DNA of 64,000 bases, from NCBI GenBank assembly GCA_910584405.1, contig CAJUAL010000006.1, positions 62,001 to 126,000 on the forward strand. Direction: 5' to 3'. The notes beneath the pieces were generated by a model. That model was not told where the DNA came from and did not search any database. It saw nothing but the letters and a program-made list of their open reading frames with translations. Source of the DNA: an uncultured Vampirovibrio sp. Lineage in GTDB: Bacteria > Cyanobacteriota > Vampirovibrionia > Gastranaerophilales > Gastranaerophilaceae. Position 1 is the first letter of the stretch, and every line of letters starts with the position of its first letter. Positions 50,609 through 59,450 of this stretch are shown here, piece by piece. Both the position numbers and the translations under genes were made by a program.

Positions 50609-51856
50609 ATGAAAATGGAAAAATTATTTAACGAAGATGTAATGGCTTTAGATACATATATAATGGTTAAATTAAAAGAAAAAACCGCGCAGTTATCAGA
50701 AAGTCTTTCAAAGAAAAACAGAGCGCCGATTGCTTTGTCAATGGGGGCTCCGACAGCGAATCCGCCAGAAATTCTTATAGAAAAATTAAAAGAATTTTTA
50801 ACAGAGGATAATATTCACACATATTCTGTAACAAGAGGCGAATCGTATTTCAGACAGGCTGTAGCTCAGAGAATGAAAGATAGATTCGGAGTTGAATTAG
50901 ATGAAAATAAAGAGATTTTTTCACTTTTGGGTTCAAAGGACGGGTTGGCTAATTTAATCAGATTTATTACAACTCCAAGACATGAAGAGTTCGAAAAAGA
51001 TATTATACTTGTCCCGGATCCGGGGTATGCGTCATATGGACAAATGGTTCAATGTTCGGGTGGTAAGGTTTATCCTATCGCTTTGACTAAGGAAAATAAT
51101 TATCAGCCTGACTTAGACAGCGTAATCGAAAATTTAGAATCTGACGGGTATGACAGTTCTAAGGTTAAAGCTGTTATAATTAATTATCCGAATAATCCTT
51201 TAGGGGTATCAGCAACAAGAGAATATGTTCAAAGAGTTATAGATTTTTGTAAAAAACGTGACATTTTACTTATTGCAGATGCGGCTTATTGTGATTTATA
51301 TTTTGATGAGGCGGAAAAACCTTTCAGTGTATTGGAGCTAAAAGGAGCAAAAGATGTTACTGTAGAATTATTCAGTTTGTCAAAACCATACGGAATTACA
51401 GGCTGGCGTTTAGGTTGGATTTGCGGAAATTCTGATGTTATATCAAGGTTTGGTAAAGCAAAATCTACTATTGATAACGGTATATTTAAAGCTTTGCAAA
51501 AGGCTTGTGCGTATGTTATGGTCAGTCCTGAGGGTGAAGATTATATTGCTCAGGGTAATGCAGCTTATCGTCGTAAACAAAGTATTATGGTTAAAGGTTT
51601 AAAAGAACTTGGCTGGCCGATTGATGAATCAACATTACCAAAGACAACATTTTATCTTTGGATGCCGATTCCGAGAAAGTATGATTCTTCATTTAAATTC
51701 TGCGAAGATTTGTTAGAAAAATCAGGTGTTGTCGTGGTTCCCGGAGATGCTTTCGGAGCTTGCGGGCAAGGGTATTTTAGAATATCTTTTGTATGTTCTG
51801 ATGAAAAATTACAGGAAGTGATTGACAGAATGAAAGCTGACGGTTTTAAATACTAG
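50609..51856 (+). CDS. class I/II aminotransferase, LL-diaminopimelate aminotransferase-like
   Basis: A 415-residue PLP-dependent enzyme. Motifs: LLGSKDGLANL, VPDPGYASYGQM, INYPNNPLGVSA, the Asp/Tyr pair in IADAAYCDLYF, the PLP Lys in SLSKPYGITGWRLGW and the carboxylate-binding Arg in GYFRISFV. GSKxG and PDPGY are typical of DapL, which makes LL-diaminopimelate for lysine and peptidoglycan in cyanobacteria and plants. Other related aminotransferases cannot be excluded, so no symbol is given. Confidence 0.85.
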   Translation: MKMEKLFNEDVMALDTYIMVKLKEKTAQLSESLSKKNRAPIALSMGAPTANPPEILIEKLKEFLTEDNIHTYSVTRGESYFRQAVAQRMKDRFGVELDENKEIFSLLGSKDGLANLIRFITTPRHEEFEKDIILVPDPGYASYGQMVQCSGGKVYPIALTKENNYQPDLDSVIENLESDGYDSSKVKAVIINYPNNPLGVSATREYVQRVIDFCKKRDILLIADAAYCDLYFDEAEKPFSVLELKGAKDVTVELFSLSKPYGITGWRLGWICGNSDVISRFGKAKSTIDNGIFKALQKACAYVMVSPEGEDYIAQGNAAYRRKQSIMVKGLKELGWPIDESTLPKTTFYLWMPIPRKYDSSFKFCEDLLEKSGVVVVPGDAFGACGQGYFRISFVCSDEKLQEVIDRMKADGFKY

Positions 51857-51863
51857 GAATATT

Positions 51864-51900
51864 AAAAGCGGGCTCAAACCTATGGCTTGAGCCCGCTTTT
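51864..51900. terminator. bidirectional terminator
   Basis: AAAAGCGGGCTCAA (51864-51877), 9-nt loop, TTGAGCCCGCTTTT (51887-51900), followed by TT. It lies between the convergent aminotransferase and prepilin genes. Confidence 0.87.
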
Positions 51901-51912
51901 TTATACTTATTT

Positions 51913-52530
51913 CTAAAAACTGAACGGGTAATCATCTTTAAATTCCCATTGGTCGTTTTGTAAAAGTTTTGTACACCATTCCGGATCAGATTGGCATTTG
52001 GTAATCATTTGAGCTCGAGTTGTTCCTACTGCATTTTGACCTGAACCGTAGGTTCCGAAAAATATTTGATTATTTCCAAAGTGGCCAAGTCTGTTTGCAT
52101 CAGAAAAGCAGAATAAAAACCTTTGTATGTCATATCCTTGCCTGTTCGGACCTCTATCTCCGTTTATATCATAATCTACATCTAAACATGCACCTGTCCA
52201 GAATGTCATCAGTTTGGAGCCGTCTTTATAATAAACCTGCTGATCTTTTATAAATTGATGTCCCATATAAGGATCAATATTTTCCATATACCAATTATAT
52301 CCACTTCCTTGAGCAGGGGTATTCATGTCTCGGAATGACCCTTTATCTAGTTCCATATCAAGAACTGCGTTATTCATTTTACTGTAGAAGTTTTTGAGTT
52401 TTGCGGTGTATTCTTTTTTTACTCTGTTATAATGAAGTGTCGGGATTGTCATAGCTGCAACGACACCGACGATAGTCATTGTGAGTAGAATTTCTGCCAG
52501 AGTAAAACCTGCTTTATTCTTTTTTATCAT
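51913..52530 (-). CDS. prepilin-like protein
   Basis: A 205-residue prepilin, the shortest here: leader MIKKNKAG, then FTLAEILLTMTIVGVVAAMTIP. The middle has CLDVDYDINGDRGPNRQGYDIQRFLFCFSD, the family's Asn-Gly/Pro-Asn segment, followed by KCQSDPEWCTKLLQNDQWEFKDDYPFSF with paired cysteines. No regulator is adjacent. It lies convergent to the aminotransferase gene and divergent from cysK. Confidence 0.86.
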   Translation of the reverse strand: MIKKNKAGFTLAEILLTMTIVGVVAAMTIPTLHYNRVKKEYTAKLKNFYSKMNNAVLDMELDKGSFRDMNTPAQGSGYNWYMENIDPYMGHQFIKDQQVYYKDGSKLMTFWTGACLDVDYDINGDRGPNRQGYDIQRFLFCFSDANRLGHFGNNQIFFGTYGSGQNAVGTTRAQMITKCQSDPEWCTKLLQNDQWEFKDDYPFSF

Positions 52531-52640
52531 ATAAATCTTCCTTAATTATCCTCTTTTTTATTATAACATATTTTGGGTATCACCTCAACAATTTTTATGG
52601 TGTATAATTGTTTTGTAAAAATTTTTATGAGGGTTTTATT

Positions 52641-53561
52641 ATGAATATTGCAGATAATATGACACAATTAGTCGGAAATACTCCGATGGTAAAATTAAAT
52701 AAACTGAATACAGGGGTTGCAGAAGTTTATTTAAAATTGGAATATTTCAACCCTGCAAATTCAATAAAAGACCGTGCAGCTTTGCAAATGATAATTGATG
52801 CGGAAAATGACGGCAGAATAAAACCTGATTCTGTAATAATTGAGCCGACAAGCGGAAATACAGGAATAGGTTTAGCAATGGTTTGTGCTATTCGCGGGTA
52901 TAGATTACTTCTTACAATGCCTGAGTCAATGAGTAAGGAGCGCAGAATGTTATTGGCTGCATATGGTGCCGAACTTGTTTTAACTCCCGCAGCAGAAGGT
53001 ATGAACGGAGCGGTTAATAAGGCTTTAGAACTTAGTAAAGAATATCAAAATTCGTTTGTTCCTTCTCAATTTAATAATCCGTCAAACCCTAAGGCTCATG
53101 TTTTAACAACCTCAGAAGAAATTTGGAAAGATACCGACGGTAAAGTTGATATTTTTGTAGCAGGTGTCGGAACAGGCGGGACAGTTTGCGGAATTGCGAA
53201 GAATTTAAAGTTAAAAAATCCTGATATAAAAGCAGTTGCAGTGGAGCCTTATACCTCTCAGGTTCTGGCAGGGAAAAACGCAGGGGCTCATAAAATTCAG
53301 GGAATCGGTGCTAATTTCGTTCCGGGAAATTATGACCCGTCGCTTATTGATGAGATAATTCCTGTCAAAAACGAGGATGCAATTGAAATGACAAAATTGT
53401 TGCCTAAAAACGAAGGAATTTTGTCCGGAATTTCAGGCGGAGCAAATGTTTGGGCGGCTGTAGAGCTTGCAAAACGTCCAGAAAATAAAGGAAAACGGAT
53501 TGTAACCGTTATTCCTGATTGCGGGGACCATTATTTAAGCTGTGGATTATATGGAGATTAA
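52641..53561 (+). CDS. cysK: cysteine synthase A
   Basis: O-acetylserine sulfhydrylase (306 residues), making cysteine from O-acetylserine and sulfide. PLP Lys in [64 protein letters not shown] and [12 protein letters not shown]. The ATG at 52641 has GAGGG upstream; the longer frame from 52608 begins with non-conserved sequence. The stop is 3 nt before nadD. Cysteine synthesis with NAD synthesis is a loose grouping. Confidence 0.95.
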   Translation: MNIADNMTQLVGNTPMVKLNKLNTGVAEVYLKLEYFNPANSIKDRAALQMIIDAENDGRIKPDSVIIEPTSGNTGIGLAMVCAIRGYRLLLTMPESMSKERRMLLAAYGAELVLTPAAEGMNGAVNKALELSKEYQNSFVPSQFNNPSNPKAHVLTTSEEIWKDTDGKVDIFVAGVGTGGTVCGIAKNLKLKNPDIKAVAVEPYTSQVLAGKNAGAHKIQGIGANFVPGNYDPSLIDEIIPVKNEDAIEMTKLLPKNEGILSGISGGANVWAAVELAKRPENKGKRIVTVIPDCGDHYLSCGLYGD

Positions 53562-53564
53562 TTG

Positions 53565-54155
53565 ATGAAGTTATGCGTATTTCAAGGAACGTTTAATCCT
53601 GTACACAATGCTCATTTAAGGGTTGGTGAGTGGGTTTTGAACACTTATCATCCCGATAAATTGATTTTTATTCCTGCGGCTAATCCTCCGCACAAAAACT
53701 GTAATCCGGAATATGCAAAACATCGTTATAATATGGTAAGTCTTGCTGTTGAAGATAATAAAGGGTTTTCTATATCTGATATTGAATACAAACGGGAGGG
53801 AAAATCTTATACATATCTTACCCTTTGTGAGCTTAAAAAACTTTATAACATAAAAGACAGAATTTTATTTATTATTGGGACTGACGCATTTGAAAAGATT
53901 GAGTCCTGGTATGAATTTGATAAACTAAAAGAGTTGGTGAAATTTATCGTTTTTGTAAGGGAGGACAATTTTATCCCTTCACGTTATGATTATTTAAAAG
54001 AACTCGGTGTTGAGTTTGAATTTCAACCGCTGCCGTTTGAAGATATTTCATCAACCGAATTAAGACGAAAAATCAAAAATAACGAAGATATAAGTTTATA
54101 CGTAAGTAAAAAAGTAGAGGATTATATAAAGGAAAATGGATTATACAAAGATTAG
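53565..54155 (+). CDS. nadD: nicotinate-nucleotide adenylyltransferase
   Basis: Makes nicotinic acid adenine dinucleotide in NAD synthesis (196 residues). The nucleotidyltransferase motif FQGTFNPVHNAHLRVGEW (with HxxH-type HNAH), FIPAANPPHK, IIGTDAFEKIESWYEFDKL and the late ISSTELRRKI are all present. ATG 53565 is preferred to the TTG at 53562. It overlaps yqeK by 20 bases, the common nadD-yqeK order. Confidence 0.95.
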   Translation: MKLCVFQGTFNPVHNAHLRVGEWVLNTYHPDKLIFIPAANPPHKNCNPEYAKHRYNMVSLAVEDNKGFSISDIEYKREGKSYTYLTLCELKKLYNIKDRILFIIGTDAFEKIESWYEFDKLKELVKFIVFVREDNFIPSRYDYLKELGVEFEFQPLPFEDISSTELRRKIKNNEDISLYVSKKVEDYIKENGLYKD

Positions 54156-54717
54156 CAGGGAAGCTTTACTGGATTGGCTGAAAAAGAATTTGTGTGAAGA
54201 ACGTTATGAGCATTCATTAGGCACCGCAGAATGTGCTAAAGAATTAGCATTAAGATTTGGTGTTGATCCTGAAAAAGCCTATGTTGCAGGCTTGCTGCAT
54301 GATTGTGCAAAGTGTTTTTCAAATGAGAAATTAATGTCAATAATAGATGAAAATTTGACAATAGAAGATGCTGAAAAATCTAATCCGAAAACTCTTCATG
54401 CTCCTGTTAGTGCGTATGTTGCAAAAACTGATTTTGGAGTGGAGGATGAAGAAATCTTATCCGCAATCAGGTGGCATACTTTAGGTAAATTAGATATGAG
54501 CGATTTTGAAAAGATTATATTTCTTGCAGACAAAATTGAACCGAGAACCCGTGAAAAATGTCATTGTGAACCGATAAAAGCTTGTCTTGAAGGTGAAAAT
54601 GGGCTAAATTCCGCGATGCTTCAATGTTACAGACAGACAATAAAAAGTTTAATCGACAGGGATTTGAAAATTTGTCCTGCAACAGTTGATATTTACAATT
54701 ACCTGCAAGGCTGTTAA
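54136..54717 (+). CDS. yqeK: YqeK-family HD hydrolase
   Basis: An HD-domain phosphohydrolase of 193 residues that in Firmicutes symmetrically cleaves diadenosine tetraphosphate. The motifs are ERYEHSLGTAECAKELA, LLHDCAK (HD), HAPVSAYVA, IRWHTLG, and FLADKIEPRTRE. RsfS, which often comes next, is missing. Coupled to nadD by overlap. Confidence 0.92.
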   Translation: MDYTKISREALLDWLKKNLCEERYEHSLGTAECAKELALRFGVDPEKAYVAGLLHDCAKCFSNEKLMSIIDENLTIEDAEKSNPKTLHAPVSAYVAKTDFGVEDEEILSAIRWHTLGKLDMSDFEKIIFLADKIEPRTREKCHCEPIKACLEGENGLNSAMLQCYRQTIKSLIDRDLKICPATVDIYNYLQGC

Positions 54718-54788
54718 CTAACTTAATAAACTGTCATATTTCTTTATTTTTCATGGTACAATTTTCATAAAAATTAGAGAGGGTAAAG

Positions 54789-56717
54789 ATGAAAATACTT
54801 GAGATTAAGAATAACCTGGTAAAACTGGCTTACACCGAATCGGAAGTTCCTGTTCTTGGTCGATTTATTGTTCTTACAACAGATATTAAATCATACGTTG
54901 CTCAGTTTGTGAACTTGAAATCTGATAGCGTAAACAGTTATGCCATAGCAAAGTTATTATTCACCTTTACACCTGACGGAGTTGTCGATAATTATGACGG
55001 TTCAATTCCTGATGTTAATTCTCAAGTGTCATTCTTGCCGTCTTCAGAGTTATTAAATCTTTTACCTGTTGAAAATGCAGTTCAAATGGGAAATCTTTCT
55101 CAGCAAGATGAAATGTTGAATATTGATGTTTCTGTTTTTGAAAGAAACTTTACTGTTTTTGTAGAAAAAGATTCTAATAAAACAACTTTTATTTCAAACT
55201 GTGTAAGACAATTGTTCAGAATGAAAGAAAAATGTGTTATTGCAGATACTTGCAACTTGTTTGAGGATTATCCGAAAATTGAAATTTCAAAAGATTTTAA
55301 GTTACCGTTGAACGCTCAAATGATGGATTATATTTTTGAATATGATTTAGCAGAAGTTGACCCTTCAACAAAAGCTATTATTCAGGATATTTTTTATGAA
55401 GTTCAACAATATATCAAAACTCTTGACGGTCAATTTTTGCCTATAGAAAAGTTTGTAGATGTTGTTGCAGGGCAGTATAAGGCGACTCAAATGCCTGAAC
55501 TTGCATTATTAAAAAACAAACTTTTAAAATATCGTGATGCCGGAATTTTTGCTGATACTAAAGAAGAAATTGATGCAGTAAAGGAAAAACTTGACGCTAA
55601 AAATTGTATAATTATTGATTTAAAAGATATTAATGAAGCGTTACAAAAAGAAGTTTTATCATATGTTCATACAATTTTAGAATCATTTGATAAGTATGTT
55701 TACTTCTTTGTGCCGTTGACTGATGATAACTCTGATAAAAAACTTTTAAATAAACTTATAAATCATAACCATGTGTTTACGACAATTTTAGTAAGCAACC
55801 GTTATAAATATTCAGCGGAATTAAAAGGTCATGCACAAAATATGATGCTTTTTGCACCGTTATCAATAAATAATGATTTCAGTTCTTATAATACATTTTT
55901 ATCAAAACTTAACCCTGATGAATGTATAGTTGAAGGTAAATTGACACAAGGTATTCCGTTTATTATTGATATGGATAATCTTGACGTTGATTTAACAAAA
56001 GATGATGTATTAGGTGAACGGGTTCAGTTTGTACCTCTGGCAGAAGAAGGAAGACTTGTCAGAACAGATGAGTTTGGCACTCAAACTTTTGTAGATGAGG
56101 AAGAACCTGAACAAGTTGAAGAACAAGAACCTGTACAGGTAATCCCGGCATCTGCGGTTGAAGAACCTGAAATTACGGTAGAGGAGCCTGAACCGATTGT
56201 TGTTGAAGAACCTGTTGCTGTTCAAAAGCCTGAAATTATTGAACCTGTAACAAATATTATGGAAGCAGATGAAGATGAATCTTTTGAATCAGAACCGATA
56301 CAAGAGTTTGAAGAATCGGTTGTTTCAGAACCTGAAATAACAGAAGAACCGGAAGAAGAACTTCTTTCTTTTGACGATGATTTAAGTTTTGAAGACGAAT
56401 CTTTAACTGATGAAGATTTGAACTTTATTGAAGAAACTCAGCCAATAATTGAAGAGGATTTTGGTGAGTACGAAGAATCTCCTTATATTGATGAACAGCC
56501 TCCAGTAGTGCCTGTTTATCCGTCAGAAGATGAAGGTTCGCTTGAATCCGCGGGTGAATTTTCTCAAGGCGACAGCGTAACCCACCCGAGATACGGCAGA
56601 GGTGTTATTGAAAAAATTATTAAATACGGAAATAAGACACTTTGCTCAATTTCGTTTGAGAATGTTGGCAGAAGATTGTTAGATCCGACAATTTCAGAAC
56701 TGACAAAACTGGGTTAA
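54789..56717 (+). CDS. HerA-like protein with degenerate P-loop and PcrA-type C-terminal domain
   Basis: A 642-residue protein of unknown function. The N-terminal 90 residues look like a HAS-type barrel. At 121-160, FTVFVEKDSNKTTFISNCVR followed by KCVIADTCNLFEDY matches the course of HerA/VirB4-like Walker A and the next strand, but the glycines are lost while Lys131-Thr132-Thr133 remain. Residues about 440-585 are a long Glu/Pro-rich acidic linker. Residues about 590-642 (GDSVTHPRYGRGVIEKI, then SISFENVGRRLLDP) match the tudor-like tail of PcrA/UvrD helicases that contacts RNA polymerase. It may link a DNA-pump-like module to transcription; this is inference. Confidence 0.6.
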   Translation: MKILEIKNNLVKLAYTESEVPVLGRFIVLTTDIKSYVAQFVNLKSDSVNSYAIAKLLFTFTPDGVVDNYDGSIPDVNSQVSFLPSSELLNLLPVENAVQMGNLSQQDEMLNIDVSVFERNFTVFVEKDSNKTTFISNCVRQLFRMKEKCVIADTCNLFEDYPKIEISKDFKLPLNAQMMDYIFEYDLAEVDPSTKAIIQDIFYEVQQYIKTLDGQFLPIEKFVDVVAGQYKATQMPELALLKNKLLKYRDAGIFADTKEEIDAVKEKLDAKNCIIIDLKDINEALQKEVLSYVHTILESFDKYVYFFVPLTDDNSDKKLLNKLINHNHVFTTILVSNRYKYSAELKGHAQNMMLFAPLSINNDFSSYNTFLSKLNPDECIVEGKLTQGIPFIIDMDNLDVDLTKDDVLGERVQFVPLAEEGRLVRTDEFGTQTFVDEEEPEQVEEQEPVQVIPASAVEEPEITVEEPEPIVVEEPVAVQKPEIIEPVTNIMEADEDESFESEPIQEFEESVVSEPEITEEPEEELLSFDDDLSFEDESLTDEDLNFIEETQPIIEEDFGEYEESPYIDEQPPVVPVYPSEDEGSLESAGEFSQGDSVTHPRYGRGVIEKIIKYGNKTLCSISFENVGRRLLDPTISELTKLG

Positions 56718-56737
56718 TGTATTTTTAATTTATGTCA

Positions 56738-56866
56738 CCCTGAACTTGATTCAGGGTCTATCCATGTTGATTTGTCCTGTAATAGTTTCTAATCGAGCCC
56801 TCACCCTAGTCCTCTCCCAGGGGGCGAGGAAAGATATTTACCCCTGTCAAGCACGGAATGACCCAT
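56738..56866. repeat. palindromic intergenic repeat interrupted by a second repeat
   Basis: CCCTGAA, CTTGA, TTCAGGG (56738-56756) then GGGTCTATCCATGTTGATT matches the left part of the repeat at 8362-8441. Its right part resumes at about 56847 with TGTCAAGCACGGAATGAC. Between lies a GC-rich repeat (CCCTCACCCTAGTCCTCTCC at 56799-56818, then CAGGGGGCGAGG) like the one inside folC. This appears to be one element nested in another. Confidence 0.65.
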
Positions 56867-56878
56867 ATAATATAAATA

Positions 56879-57229
56879 TTACCCTCTTAATTTTTCAGCA
56901 CCTTTTAAATAAACGAATTTTGGCTGAAAATTTTCATCACAATTTAGAACGATTAAGACTCTAAGACACATTTTTGGTGCCTCAGGTACGTCAAGTTCGT
57001 GAAAGCACATCATTGCAACATTATCCCAGCCAAGTTCAAGCCGCGGAAATCTTGCAGGAAACGCTGCGTTTAAGTCTTTTGTTGTGGTAAATATCGCGTG
57101 CGAAATATTTTCAGGTTTAATGTTATTTTCTTCAATCATTTTAGAAAGAAGTTCTAACGTTGCTGATTTTAAAGCTTTTTCGGAATTTTCTTCAACTGTT
57201 ATTGCGCCTCTGATACCTTTTGTCATCAT
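56879..57229 (-). CDS. aroH: chorismate mutase, AroH type
   Basis: Converts chorismate to prephenate for Phe and Tyr synthesis. The 116-residue product fits the monofunctional AroH fold: KGIRGAITVEENSEKALKSATLELLSKMIEENNI, then ISHAIFTTTKDLNAAFPARFPR (active-site Arg and Glu contexts) and RVLIVLN. It lies 16 nt downstream of fmt on the same strand. The start is ATG 57229 or 57226. Confidence 0.93.
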   Translation of the reverse strand: MMTKGIRGAITVEENSEKALKSATLELLSKMIEENNIKPENISHAIFTTTKDLNAAFPARFPRLELGWDNVAMMCFHELDVPEAPKMCLRVLIVLNCDENFQPKFVYLKGAEKLRG

Positions 57230-57245
57230 TATAAAATTTACCCCT

Positions 57246-58157
57246 TTACCCCCTGACGCCGTTGAACCAATCTCTTGCGTTCATTTCGCCTTTGCCTTCG
57301 GGTTTTACTTTTAATACTCTTAAAACACCTTCACCGCAGCCTATATCTATTCCTTCTTTGGATGTTACTGCGATTTCGCCAGCTGTAAGTTTGCCTTCAA
57401 TTGGTTTTGTTTCGATAACTTTAATCAGTTTGTCGTTATGATAAAAATATGCGCTCGGGCATCTGCAAACCCCTCTTACAAGGTTGTGTATCCGGGTGTT
57501 TGTTTTTGACCAGTCAATTTGACATTCTTCTTTTGTAAGTTTGTTTGCCATACAAAGCCCGTCTTCACACTGTTTTGCCGGAGTTAAAGTCTTATTTTTC
57601 AGTCCGATAAGTGTATCTTCAATCATTTGTGGAGATTTTTCGGCTATTTCTTCCCAGAGTTCTTCACAGTTCATTGTATCAGATATCGGGATAACAAGTT
57701 TTTGGCAAATATCACCGCAATCCAAACCAAGTTCTGTTATCATTGTGCAGATTCCTGTTTCCTTGTCGCCGTTTATAATAGCGCGCTGAATAGGGTTTGC
57801 GCCTCTGTATTTTGGCAATAATGATGCGTGAAGATTGATTGTTTCATATTTTGGAATATCAAGAACTTCTTGTGATAAAATTTGTCCGAAGGCAAAAGTT
57901 ACAAAAAAGTCAGGTTCAAATTTTTTTAGTTCTTCCTGAATTTCAGGTTCTTTTCTTATGGATTTTGGCTGAAATACGGGAATGTTATGTTCTAATGCGA
58001 ACTTTTTTATCGGAGAAGCTTGCAGTTTATGCCCTCTGCCTGCGGGTTTATCTGGCTGGGTTACAACGGCGCAGACTTCTATTTTATCCGAATTATATAA
58101 GTATTCCAGTGATTTTAATCCGATATCGGGTGTTCCGAAAAATATTGTTTTAATCAT
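57246..58157 (-). CDS. fmt: methionyl-tRNA formyltransferase
   Basis: Formylates initiator Met-tRNA (303 residues). The signature is complete: FFGTPDIGLKSLEYL, TQPDKPAGRGHKLQASPIK, and the catalytic region INLHASLLPKYRGANPIQRAIINGDKETGICTM. The C-terminal domain is slightly short. It overlaps def by 8 bases, a common def-fmt pair. Confidence 0.96.
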   Translation of the reverse strand: MIKTIFFGTPDIGLKSLEYLYNSDKIEVCAVVTQPDKPAGRGHKLQASPIKKFALEHNIPVFQPKSIRKEPEIQEELKKFEPDFFVTFAFGQILSQEVLDIPKYETINLHASLLPKYRGANPIQRAIINGDKETGICTMITELGLDCGDICQKLVIPISDTMNCEELWEEIAEKSPQMIEDTLIGLKNKTLTPAKQCEDGLCMANKLTKEECQIDWSKTNTRIHNLVRGVCRCPSAYFYHNDKLIKVIETKPIEGKLTAGEIAVTSKEGIDIGCGEGVLRVLKVKPEGKGEMNARDWFNGVRG

Positions 58158-58716
58158 TCTTTGCTAATTCTTCCTCTAATTCTTTTTCATCTATCAGTCT
58201 TTCCGGGTCAATCGGCGGAAGATTATATTTTTTTAGCGCAGCTTCTGCATCAAATCTGTTTATGCAGTGGTCTATGAATAAAATTCCGTCTAAGTGATCA
58301 TTTTCATGCTGGATAGCACGAGCAAGAAGTGTTCCGTCTTTGGCTTCCATAACAAACGTTTTTCCGTGTTCGTTAATTGCTTTTACCATAACATTTTTGT
58401 ATCTTTTTACGTCTGTGTAAGCTTCAGGAAAACTCAAACAGCCTTCATTACTTTTAACAGCTCCGCTTTTTTTTATGATTTTAGGGTTGATAAATACAAT
58501 CGGGTTTAGCGGTTCATTGCCTGTTGCAACATCTATTACAAAAACTCTTACATTTTCGCCTATTTGAGGTGCTGCAAGTCCTACCCCGTTTTGTGCGTAC
58601 ATTGTGTCCAGTAAATCTCTTACCAAATCAGTTATTTTTTTTGAAACTTTATGAACTTCTTTAGACGGTTGTCTTAAAGATGGTTCTCCGTAGTGTAATA
58701 CTTTTCTTATTGCCAT
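58150..58716 (-). CDS. def: peptide deformylase
   Basis: Removes formyl groups from nascent proteins (188 residues). It has motif 1 GVGLAAPQIG, motif 2 EGCLSFPE (metal-binding Cys; the usual EGCLSVPG is altered) and motif 3 QHENDHLDG (HExxH). Followed by fmt with an overlap. Confidence 0.95.
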   Translation of the reverse strand: MAIRKVLHYGEPSLRQPSKEVHKVSKKITDLVRDLLDTMYAQNGVGLAAPQIGENVRVFVIDVATGNEPLNPIVFINPKIIKKSGAVKSNEGCLSFPEAYTDVKRYKNVMVKAINEHGKTFVMEAKDGTLLARAIQHENDHLDGILFIDHCINRFDAEAALKKYNLPPIDPERLIDEKELEEELAKND

Positions 58717-58789
58717 AATTAACCTTCCTAACTGTGTTTTTATGTACAGTTTACTATAAAATTGTGTATTTTTAAAGTCGTTTTATCGG

Positions 58790-58818
58790 TTGAGTTTTAC
58801 TGAAAAATTTGTTATACT
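58790..58818 (+). promoter_or_regulatory. promoter of the periplasmic TPR gene
   Basis: TTGAGT (58790-58795), 17 nt, TATACT (58813-58818), with an RBS GGAG at 58838-58841 before the ATG at 58848. Confidence 0.65.
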
Positions 58819-58847
58819 ATATATGTTTTATATAAATGGAGTTTATG

Positions 58848-59363
58848 ATGAAGAAGTTTTTAGTATTATTAGGAATCGCGTTAAGTTTTACATTTTGTTC
58901 TGTGAATTTTGCATATAGTGAAGAAAGTTATGAACTTCTTGAAATTACCAATGAAATTGGGACTTTAATTGCGGTAGATGAAAAGTATGATGAAGGACTG
59001 GCAAAATGTAACGAGGCATTGAAAAAATATCCTGATAGTGCTGAATTATATTCATGGAGAGCAACCGTATTGAATCGTAAGGGTAAAAATATGGAGGCTT
59101 TAGCTGATATTGATAAGGCTATTGAATTAGATCCCGAGGATTTGTCTTATCATGTTACAAGAGGAAGCTGTATGTTTGATTTAGGTAATACTTCAGCGGC
59201 TCTTGAGGAATGTAATTATGTTATAAGTAAAGACCCTAATGATTCGACTGCATATGCGCTTCGTGCAGTTATAAGAATGCAGAGAATGGATTTATCGGGT
59301 GCTTCTGAGGATTTAGACAGAGTAAATAAACTGCTTGATGAAGAAATAAAGAATATGAAATAA
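58848..59363 (+). CDS. exported tetratricopeptide repeat protein
   Basis: A 171-residue protein with a Sec signal peptide (MKKFLVLLGIALSFTFCSVNFAYS) and three to four TPR units, for example AELYSWRATVLNRKGKNMEALADIDKAIELDPEDLSYHVTRGSCMFDLGNTSAALEECNYVI. The start at 58848 is chosen because GGAG lies 6 nt upstream; 58836 would place the RBS inside the gene. It probably acts as a periplasmic scaffold. Confidence 0.82.
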   Translation: MKKFLVLLGIALSFTFCSVNFAYSEESYELLEITNEIGTLIAVDEKYDEGLAKCNEALKKYPDSAELYSWRATVLNRKGKNMEALADIDKAIELDPEDLSYHVTRGSCMFDLGNTSAALEECNYVISKDPNDSTAYALRAVIRMQRMDLSGASEDLDRVNKLLDEEIKNMK

Positions 59364-59367
59364 TCCC

Positions 59368-59389
59368 TTTGTAACAAAATTTTAATAAT
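59368..59389 (+). promoter_or_regulatory. shared upstream motif, copy 2
   Basis: TTTGT, A, ACAAAATTTTAATAAT, identical to 15399-15420 except one base, and 61 nt before the next start codon. Confidence 0.4.
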
Positions 59390-59450
59390 CTGTAAATTTT
59401 CACCTCAAAAAATTTTTTATAAATAAGTAAGAGAATACGGGGATTATTAT

